NCBI RefSeq assembly: GCF_000284255.1
Contig: NC_017075.1
Span: 1,054,001 to 1,118,000 of the forward strand
Source: Rubrivivax gelatinosus IL144
GTDB lineage: Bacteria; Pseudomonadota; Gammaproteobacteria; Burkholderiales; Burkholderiaceae_C
Reading direction: 5' to 3'
DNA length: 64,000 bases
Shown: positions 58,024-64,000 of the stretch, piece after piece
Layout of the letters: every line of letters starts with the position of its first letter
Numbering within the stretch: position 1 is the first letter of the stretch
Made by a program: the position numbers and the translations under genes
The notes under the pieces: model-generated
Seen by the model: the letters and a program-made list of their open reading frames with translations, nothing else
Told to the model about the DNA's origin: nothing
The model's database searches: none

Positions 58024-58971
58024 ATGGATCTGATGCTGACCGGGGCCGCGCCACCGTGGTTTTCGCGTGCTGCCGTCGCCCTCGTCGCCACCTGTGCCCT
58101 GGCCGCCTGCGGCGACCGCCAGGAACGCGCCAGCCAGACGGCGGCCAAGGTCAACAAGGACGAGGTCACCGTCCACCAGATCAACTTCGCGCTGCAGCAG
58201 CAGCGCGTGCGCCCGGAGCAGAGCGATGCCGCGGCGCGGCAGGTGCTCGAGCGCCTGATCGACCAGCAGCTCGCGCTGCAGAAGGCCGACGACCTGAAGC
58301 TCGACCGCGATCCGCGCGTCGTGCAGCAGCTCGAGGCCGCGCGCCGCGAGATCCTCGCCCGCGCCTACTTCGACCGCATCGGCGATGGCGCGGCCAAGCC
58401 GACGCCCGAGGAGATCCACGCCTACTTCGAGGCCAAGCCGGCGCTGTTTCGCGAGCGCCGCGTCTACAACCTGCAGGAGATCCTGATCGACGCGCCGGCC
58501 GCGCAGGAGGCGGCGCTGCGCCAGCGCCTGGCGCAGTCTGCCGACGTCGCGGCCTTCGTCGAATCGCTGAAGGCGCAGGGCATCCGTTACACCGGCAACC
58601 AGGTCGTGCGCGGCGCCGAGCAGCTGCCGCTGGCCGCCGTCGACCGCATCGCGGCGATGAAGGACGGCGAGGCCATGGTCACGGCCACGCCGGCCGGTCT
58701 GCAGGTGCTGGTCGTCGTCGGCTCGCGGCCGCAGCCGGTGACCGAGGAGCAAGCGCGCCCGGCGATCGAGCAGTTCATGCTCAACGAGCGCCGCCGCCAG
58801 ATCGTCGAGGCCGACCTGAAGACGCTGCGCCAGACCGCGGCGATCGAGTACGTGGGCCGCTTCGCCGCCGCGGCGGCATCGGCGCCGGCGACCGCCGCTG
58901 CGCCTTCTGCCGCCAAGCCCGAGGGCTTGGCCGACGCCGACGTCGGCAAGGGACTGGGACTGAAACGATGA
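58024..58971 (+). CDS. epsD: EpsD-family peptidyl-prolyl isomerase lipoprotein
   Basis: 315 residues. The signal peptide ends in a lipobox (LAAC, about residue 30), so a lipoprotein is expected. The rest resembles SurA/PpiD-type foldases with a SurA-N-like helical part (QINFALQQQRVRPEQSD) and a parvulin-like segment (VYNLQEILIDAPAAQE ... GEAMVTATPAGLQVLVVVGSRP). In XrtB loci this EpsD is thought to help fold export components. First gene of the operon. Confidence 0.87.
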   Translation: MDLMLTGAAPPWFSRAAVALVATCALAACGDRQERASQTAAKVNKDEVTVHQINFALQQQRVRPEQSDAAARQVLERLIDQQLALQKADDLKLDRDPRVVQQLEAARREILARAYFDRIGDGAAKPTPEEIHAYFEAKPALFRERRVYNLQEILIDAPAAQEAALRQRLAQSADVAAFVESLKAQGIRYTGNQVVRGAEQLPLAAVDRIAAMKDGEAMVTATPAGLQVLVVVGSRPQPVTEEQARPAIEQFMLNERRRQIVEADLKTLRQTAAIEYVGRFAAAAASAPATAAAPSAAKPEGLADADVGKGLGLKR

Positions 58972-59798
58972 CGAGCCTTCGAAACAGCGCTCTCGCCATC
59001 CTGCTGGCCCTGGGCAGCTTCGCCTTGGCCGGCGTCGCCATGGCGCAGGGCAGCCCCGCGGCGCCCGCGGCGGCCGAGTACCGGCTCGGCTCGGGCGACG
59101 TGCTGCGCATCAACGTCTACCAGAACCCCGACCTGACGCTGGAGACACGCGTCACCGAGGCCGGGATCATCAGCTTCCCGTTGCTGGGCAACGTGCGTGT
59201 CGGCGGCCTGACGGTCACGGCCGCCGAGAAGCTGATCGCCGACGGGCTGCGCAACGGCAATTTCGTCAAGCAGCCGCAGGTGACGCTGGTCGTGATGCAG
59301 ATCCGCGGCAACCAGGTCAGCGTGCTGGGCCAGGTCAACCGGCCCGGACGCTACCCGCTGGAGGTCGCCGACATGCGGCTCACCGACGTGTTGGCGATGG
59401 CCGGCGGCACCTCGCAGGTCGGCGCCGACATCGTCGTCGTCACCGGCGTGCGCGAGGGCCGGCCGGTGCGGCTCGAAGTCGATCTGCCGGCGCTGTTCGC
59501 GCCCGAGGGCGGCGACCGCAACGTCGTGCTGCTCAACGGCGACACCGTCTGGGTGGCGCGCCAGCCGACGGTCTACATCTACGGCGAGGTGCAGCGCCCG
59601 GGCCCGATGCGCATCGAGCGCGACATGACGGTGATGCAGGCGCTGGCCACCGGCGGCGGCCTGACCCAGCGCGGCACCCAGAAGGGCATCCGCGTGCACC
59701 GCAAGACGCCCGAGGGCAAGGTCCAGGTCATCGAGCCCGCGCTCGACGACCGGGTGCGCGACGGCGACGTCGTCTTCGTGCGCGAGAGCCTGTTCTGA
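58968..59798 (+). CDS. epsE: Polysaccharide export protein EpsE (Wza family)
   Basis: 276 residues. Signal peptide (about 1-26), then a polysaccharide export domain (YRLGSGDVLRINVYQNPDLTLETRV) and SLBB repeats (SVLGQVNRPGRYPLE; IYGEVQRPGPMRIE). It should form the periplasmic/outer-membrane export channel. No lipobox Cys is seen. The ATG overlaps the end of epsD. Confidence 0.93.
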   Translation: MTSLRNSALAILLALGSFALAGVAMAQGSPAAPAAAEYRLGSGDVLRINVYQNPDLTLETRVTEAGIISFPLLGNVRVGGLTVTAAEKLIADGLRNGNFVKQPQVTLVVMQIRGNQVSVLGQVNRPGRYPLEVADMRLTDVLAMAGGTSQVGADIVVVTGVREGRPVRLEVDLPALFAPEGGDRNVVLLNGDTVWVARQPTVYIYGEVQRPGPMRIERDMTVMQALATGGGLTQRGTQKGIRVHRKTPEGKVQVIEPALDDRVRDGDVVFVRESLF

Positions 59799-59808
59799 GG
59801 AGCCCGAG

Positions 59809-61236
59809 ATGAGCCTGGCGCAGTTCCTCTCGATCCTGCGGGCCCGCTGGTGGGTGGCCGCGGCGGTGCTCGGCAGCGTCGTCGGCCTGACCTTCGTCGG
59901 CAGCCTGCTGTGGCCCAAGTCCTATACCGCCACGGCCAGCGTCGTCGTCGACGGCCGTCCCGACCCGATCGCCGCGATGGCCTACGGCGGCGGCACCTCG
60001 CCGGCGTTCATCGCGACGCAGATGGACATCTTCAACAGCGACCGCGTCGCGCAGAAGGCGGTGCGCAACCTGCGCCTGGACCAGAACCCGGCGGTGCTGC
60101 AGCAATGGCGCGACGCCACCGGCGGCCAGGGCACCGTCCAGCAGTGGCTGGGCGCGGCGCTGCAGAAGTCGCTGGAGGTCACGCCCTCGCGCGACTCGAA
60201 CGTGCTCTTCATCACCTACAAGGCGCCGGACCCGGCCTTCGCCGCGACGCTGGCCAACGCCTTCGTCCAGGCCTACATGGAGACCTCGGTCGAGCTGCGG
60301 GTCGACCCGGCGCGCCAGTACAGCAGCTTCTTCGACGCGCGCACCCGGGACGCGCGCGAAGCGCTGGAGAAGGCCCAGTCGCGGCTCAGCGCCTTCCAGC
60401 GCGAAAAAGGCATCATCGCCACCGACGAACGCCTGGACATCGAGAACGCCCGCCTCAACGAGCTGTCCAGCCAGCTCGTCGCGATCCAGGCGATGCTCGC
60501 CGACTCCGACAGCCGCAACACGCAGGCGCGAGCCAACAGCGACCGGCTCAGCGACGTGATGAACAACCCGCTGGTCGCCGGCCTGCGCGGCGACCTGTCG
60601 CGCCAGGAGGTGCGGCTGCAGGAACTCAGCTCGCGGCTGGGCGACAACCACCCGCAGGTCCGCGAGCTCAAGACCAACATCGCCGAGCTGCGCCAGAAGG
60701 TCGAGCTGGAGACGCGCCGCGTCGCCGGCAGCGTCGGCGTGACGAACACCATCATGCGTGCCCGCGAGGCCCAGACGCGGGCGCAGCTCGACGAGCAGCG
60801 CTCCAAGCTGCTGCAACTGAAGGCGGTGCGCGACGAGGGCCAGGTGCTGTCGCGCGACGTCGAGAGCGCGCAGCGCACCTACGAGGCGCTGCAGGGCCGC
60901 CTGACGCAGACCAGCCTGGAGAGCCAGACCAACCGCACCTCGGTGAACGTGCTGACGCAGGCCGCGGCGCCGATCAACCCGTCGACGCCCAACGTGCCGC
61001 TGTACACGCTGGTGTCGGTCTTCGCCGGCGCCTTCCTGGCCGTCGGCGCGGTGCTGGCCATCGAGCTGCTCGACCGCCGCCTGCGCGTGCCGGAGGACGT
61101 CGCCACGCTGCTGGACCTGCCGGTGGTCGGCCTGATCCCCGGGCCGGGCGCGCCGCGGCGCTTCGACCGGCTGCGCCGTCCCCTGCTCGCCGAGCGTCGC
61201 TGGCTCGGCCTGTCCGACTCCGCAAAGGGCGCCTGA
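59809..61236 (+). CDS. epsF: Chain-length determinant protein EpsF (Wzz family)
   Basis: 475 residues. An N-terminal membrane helix (about 15-37) and a second near 395-415 flank a long periplasmic coiled-coil (about 160-370) with many Glu/Arg heptads. Wzz proteins control polymer length and, with the cytoplasmic kinase, form the bacterial tyrosine-kinase pair. The Pro-rich segment before TM2 (PINPSTPNVPLYTL) is typical. The cytoplasmic tail is 50 residues. Followed by the kinase partner gene after two bases. Confidence 0.93.
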   Translation: MSLAQFLSILRARWWVAAAVLGSVVGLTFVGSLLWPKSYTATASVVVDGRPDPIAAMAYGGGTSPAFIATQMDIFNSDRVAQKAVRNLRLDQNPAVLQQWRDATGGQGTVQQWLGAALQKSLEVTPSRDSNVLFITYKAPDPAFAATLANAFVQAYMETSVELRVDPARQYSSFFDARTRDAREALEKAQSRLSAFQREKGIIATDERLDIENARLNELSSQLVAIQAMLADSDSRNTQARANSDRLSDVMNNPLVAGLRGDLSRQEVRLQELSSRLGDNHPQVRELKTNIAELRQKVELETRRVAGSVGVTNTIMRAREAQTRAQLDEQRSKLLQLKAVRDEGQVLSRDVESAQRTYEALQGRLTQTSLESQTNRTSVNVLTQAAAPINPSTPNVPLYTLVSVFAGAFLAVGAVLAIELLDRRLRVPEDVATLLDLPVVGLIPGPGAPRRFDRLRRPLLAERRWLGLSDSAKGA

Positions 61237-61238
61237 CC

Positions 61239-62162
61239 ATGGCCAAGTACCGCAGCTCGGTGATCCACGAGATCCCGGTCCACGCCGCCGACGACGAGAC
61301 CGCGACCGCCGACGAGGCGAGCGACATCGCCGACCGTTCGATCGGCTCGATCATCGGCGAGGCGCGCAACCTCGACGCCAGCCAGATCGAACGCATCCTC
61401 GCCTACCAGCGCGAGCACGGCCTGCGTTTCGGCGAGGCCGCCGTGGTGCTGGGCTACGCGACGCACGACGACGTGATGTTCGCGCTGTCGCGCCAGTTCC
61501 ATTACCCGTACGCGCCGCTGGAGCGGCGCAACGCCTGCCCCGAGCTGGTGACGCTGAACAAGCCGTTCTCGGCCCAGGCCGAGGCTTTCCGGGCGCTGCG
61601 CAGCCAGCTGATGGTGCGGCTGTACACCGAGCCCGAGCGGCGCGAGGCGCTGGCCGTCGTCAGCCCGCAGTCCGGCGACGGCCGCAGCTACTTCGCCGCC
61701 AATCTGGCGGTGGCGCTGGCCCAGCTCGGCGGGCGCACGCTGCTCGTCGACGCCGACCTGCGCCGTCCGCGCCAGCACGAGGTCTTCGGCCTGCAGGCGC
61801 GTTCGGGCCTGTCGGGCATCCTCGCCGGGCGCGCCGAGTCCAACGTCATCCAGCAGGTTCCCGGCATCGCCAGCCTGTTCGTGCTGCCGGTCGGCGCGGT
61901 GCCGCCGAACCCGGTGGAGCTCGTCGAGCGGCCGGCTTTCGGCCTGCTGACGCGCGAGCTGCTGACCAAGTTCGACCACGTCGTCGTCGACACGCCGGCG
62001 GCCGCCAGCGGCAGCGACTTCGCGGTCATCGCCGCGCGCTGCGGCGCCAGCCTGCTCGTCGCGCGTCGCCACCAGTCCCGGCTGGGCGATCTGCGCGAGG
62101 TGAGCGACACCCTGACCCAGGGCGCGGCGCGCACGGTCGGCGTCGTCGTCAACGAGTTTTGA
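61239..62162 (+). CDS. epsG: BY-kinase-like ATPase EpsG
   Basis: 307 residues. The P-loop is SPQSGDGRS (residues 142-150) with Arg149 where Walker A has Lys; Walker A' is TLLVDADLRRP and Walker B VVVDTPA. The N-terminal 120 residues (SQIERILAYQREHGLRFGEAAVVLG) resemble a MshEN-like module. There is no Tyr cluster at the C-terminus (ends VVVNEF). It belongs to the EpsG (CpsD/CapB-type) group; kinase activity is uncertain because of the Lys replacement. It works with EpsF. Confidence 0.9.
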   Translation: MAKYRSSVIHEIPVHAADDETATADEASDIADRSIGSIIGEARNLDASQIERILAYQREHGLRFGEAAVVLGYATHDDVMFALSRQFHYPYAPLERRNACPELVTLNKPFSAQAEAFRALRSQLMVRLYTEPERREALAVVSPQSGDGRSYFAANLAVALAQLGGRTLLVDADLRRPRQHEVFGLQARSGLSGILAGRAESNVIQQVPGIASLFVLPVGAVPPNPVELVERPAFGLLTRELLTKFDHVVVDTPAAASGSDFAVIAARCGASLLVARRHQSRLGDLREVSDTLTQGAARTVGVVVNEF

Positions 62163-62183
62163 CGGCCCCGGCCGCGCCAGCCG

Positions 62184-63068
62184 ATGTCGGCCGTCGTGCG
62201 ATCCGGTCCGCAACCGGCCCGGTCCCCCCGGGAGGTCGACGCCTGGTCGGCCGGCACCCTGGCGGCGGGGTTCCTGCTGCTGTACCTGCCGACCTACTGG
62301 GGCCTGTCGCAGACGCTGTGGCGCAGCGACGAGCAGGGCCACGGGCCGATCATCCTGGCGCTGGGGCTGTGGCTGCTGTACCGCGCCAGCGGCGAGCTGC
62401 TGGAGATGGCGCCGCGGCCAGCGCACGCCGCCGGCTGGGGGCTGCTGGTGCTGTCGCTGCTGCTGTACGCGCTCGGCCGCTCGCAGGCCGTGCTGATGTT
62501 CGAGGTCGGCTCGCAGATCGGCGTGCTGGCCTCGCTGCTGCTGCTGTTTCGCGGCTGGCGCGCGCTGCGCCGCGTCTGGTTCCCGCTGTTCTTCCTGCTG
62601 TTCATGGTGCCGCTGCCGGAGGCGCTGGTGGCGGCGGTGACGGCGCCGCTGAAGTCCGCGGTGTCGGCGACGGCCAGCTCGCTGCTCTACCAGCTCGGTT
62701 ATCCGGTGGGGCGCTCGGGCGTCATCCTGACCGTCGGGCCGTTCCAACTGCTGGTGGCCGACGCCTGCGCCGGGCTGAACTCGATGTTCACGCTCGAGGC
62801 CCTGGGCATGCTCTACATGAGCCTGATGAAGTACACGTCCAAGGCGCGCAACGTCGCCCTGGCGCTGCTGCTGGTGCCGATCGCCTTCGTCTCCAACGTC
62901 GTGCGCGTGATGGTGCTGGTGTTGGTCACCTACCACTTCGGCGACGCGGCCGGGCAGGGTTTCGTGCACGGCTTCGCCGGCATGGTGCTGTTCGTCGTCG
63001 CGCTGATGCTGATGCTGGTGGCCGACCGCGCGCTCGGCGCGATCTTCGACTCGCGGCGGGCCGCATGA
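62184..63068 (+). CDS. xrtB: Exosortase B
   Basis: 294 residues with about eight membrane helices. The catalytic Cys195 (DACAGLNS), Arg241 (NVVRVM) and His262 (FVHGFAGM) are all present. Exosortases cleave PEP-CTERM signals and are thought to couple the protein to the cell surface. The sequence falls in the XrtB branch, which occurs with the EpsD-EpsI operon as seen here. The PEP-CTERM protein at 55477 is a candidate substrate. Confidence 0.93.
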   Translation: MSAVVRSGPQPARSPREVDAWSAGTLAAGFLLLYLPTYWGLSQTLWRSDEQGHGPIILALGLWLLYRASGELLEMAPRPAHAAGWGLLVLSLLLYALGRSQAVLMFEVGSQIGVLASLLLLFRGWRALRRVWFPLFFLLFMVPLPEALVAAVTAPLKSAVSATASSLLYQLGYPVGRSGVILTVGPFQLLVADACAGLNSMFTLEALGMLYMSLMKYTSKARNVALALLLVPIAFVSNVVRVMVLVLVTYHFGDAAGQGFVHGFAGMVLFVVALMLMLVADRALGAIFDSRRAA

Positions 63069-63757
63069 TCCGCGTGACGCGCAGGCGGGCCCTCGGGGTC
63101 TTCGCGGCGATGGCGCTGGCCGCCGGGGCGGCGCGCTGGGCGACGCCGACGGTGCACGTCTCCGACCTCGAGCCCAAGGTCGACCTGGAAGGCTGGTTCC
63201 CGCGCGCTTTCGGCGCCTGGCGCATCGACGACTCGCTGCCGGTCGTGATCCCCGCGCCCGACGCCCAGGCGCTGCTGGACAAGCTCTACAACCAGACGCT
63301 GGCGCGCACCTACGTCGACGGCGGCGGCCAGCGCGTGATGCTCTCGGTGGCCTACGGCGGCGACCAGTCCGACGGCACACGTGCCCACCGCCCCGAGGTC
63401 TGCTACCCGGCGCAGGGCTTCGAGCTGAGCGACAACCGCGTCGGCGAGCTCGATCTGGGCGGCGAGCGCCTGCGCGTGCGCCGGCTGATGGCCAACCTGG
63501 GCGGCCGGCACGAGCCGATCACCTACTGGACGATCGTCGGCGGCCAGATCGCGCTGTCGGGCACCGAACAGAAGCTCGCCCAGCTGCGCTACGGCTTGCG
63601 CGGCCTGATTCCCGACGGCCTGCTGGTGCGCGTGTCGAGCATCGATCCCGACAAGGCGCGCGGCTGGGCGCTGCAGCAGCGTTTCCTGGCCGACATGCGC
63701 AACGCGCTGTCGCCGGCGCTGCGCCAGCGGCTGGGCATGGACGCGTCCGCAACGTGA
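63065..63757 (+). CDS. epsI: Exosortase-associated protein EpsI
   Basis: 230 residues. One N-terminal membrane helix (about 8-25), then the EpsI domain (WFPRAFGAWRIDD ... HRPEVCYPAQGFEL). The conserved HRPEVCYPAQG block is the family signature and contains a Cys. In other exosortase systems EpsI is fused to the exosortase; here it is a separate gene overlapping xrtB (ATGA). Molecular role unknown. Confidence 0.93.
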   Translation: MIRVTRRRALGVFAAMALAAGAARWATPTVHVSDLEPKVDLEGWFPRAFGAWRIDDSLPVVIPAPDAQALLDKLYNQTLARTYVDGGGQRVMLSVAYGGDQSDGTRAHRPEVCYPAQGFELSDNRVGELDLGGERLRVRRLMANLGGRHEPITYWTIVGGQIALSGTEQKLAQLRYGLRGLIPDGLLVRVSSIDPDKARGWALQQRFLADMRNALSPALRQRLGMDASAT

Positions 63758-64000
63758 ATGGCTCGCGCGTCGCCCGCCCCGATGCCGCGGGGGCCCCACC
63801 GGTGAGCGGCGAGCTCAAGCGCCTGGCGCTGCGCGGGCTGCTCTGGTCGGTCGTCCAGAGCTGGGGCGGCAAGGCGCTGACCTTCTTGCTCTTCCTCGTG
63901 CTGGCGCGGCTGCTGACGCCCGAGCAGCTCGGCGCCGCGGCGGCGGTGATGGTCGTCGTCTCCTTCCTGCAGATCCTCGGTGAGCAGGGTTACGGCGACG
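63754..64000 (+). CDS. Polysaccharide flippase (Wzx/MATE-like), 3' truncated by window end
   Basis: Starts at GTG overlapping the epsI stop (GTGA); a second in-frame GTG (63802) is an alternative. The visible part reads LKRLALRGLLWSVVQSWGGKA followed by two hydrophobic helices (LTFLLFLVLARLLTPEQLGAAAAVMVVVSFL) and GEQGYGD, typical of the N-terminus of O-antigen/EPS flippases, which carry lipid-linked repeat units across the inner membrane. Continues beyond the window. Confidence 0.85.
   Translation, partial: MNGSRVARPDAAGAPPVSGELKRLALRGLLWSVVQSWGGKALTFLLFLVLARLLTPEQLGAAAAVMVVVSFLQILGEQGYGD

Overview
The window is a continuous stretch of GC-rich (roughly 70% by eye), gene-dense bacterial chromosome. 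Gene content and order point to a betaproteobacterium of the order Burkholderiales, most like the Rubrivivax/Leptothrix/Roseateles group: dusB-fis-purH, argB with a pyrimidine-nucleotidase-like HAD gene and slmA, hisI-hisE followed by a DUF4870 gene, a HIT gene and tatABC, petABC-sspAB, a phasin, DUF1631 and DUF3683 proteins, and an exosortase-B/Eps exopolysaccharide locus. The species cannot be fixed from sequence alone. I see no phage, insertion sequence, CRISPR array or rRNA. There is one tRNA gene.

Layout. 1-8.8 kb: end of an amidohydrolase; a chemoreceptor with a sigma-28-type promoter; lpxC; an ExeA-like ATPase; ruvC coupled to a dienelactone-hydrolase-family gene; a BON-domain protein; two response regulators lying tail to tail. 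8.8-13.3 kb (minus strand): dusB-fis-purH followed by an acyltransferase and a diverged CDP-diglyceride-synthase-like protein. 13.3-18.4 kb: a YqaA/DedA-type membrane protein, M32 carboxypeptidase, patatin, phasin and a His-rich cation efflux protein. 18.5-26.8 kb (plus strand): argB, a DMT transporter, HAD phosphatase, slmA, a PdeM-like phosphoesterase, DUF815 ATPase, Nudix hydrolase, hisI, hisE, DUF4870, HIT and tatABC, mostly with 4-8 base overlaps. 26.8-32.6 kb: DegS/DegQ-like protease, NIF3, pdxA, DUF1631, mscL.

32.7-44.5 kb: cytochrome bc1 genes petABC, then sspA-sspB, tRNA-Thr, a DciA-like gene, secA, a secreted subtilisin read in the opposite direction, and argJ. 44.7-51.1 kb: an MFS exporter, then a complete minus-strand ugpB-A-E-C-Q glycerol-3-phosphate/glycerophosphodiester uptake operon with a candidate PhoB box. 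51.3-57.6 kb: a 1312-residue flavin/iron-sulfur oxidoreductase, a PEP-CTERM protein with a possible sigma-54 promoter, a DUF971 gene, ubiE and a short Tim44-like gene. 58.0-64.0 kb: epsD-epsE-epsF-epsG-xrtB-epsI and the start of a flippase gene, running off the window edge.

How it fits together. Most of the window is housekeeping. The most system-like part is the right end. The xrtB/eps operon should build and export an exopolysaccharide and process PEP-CTERM proteins at the inner membrane, and a PEP-CTERM protein is encoded 2.5 kb upstream with its own candidate promoter. Several gene neighbourhoods normally contiguous in related genera are broken here (purH-ruvC, hisF-hisI, secA-argJ, lpxC-dciA-secA), which suggests local rearrangement. 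Convergent genes are packed so closely that their stop codons interlock.
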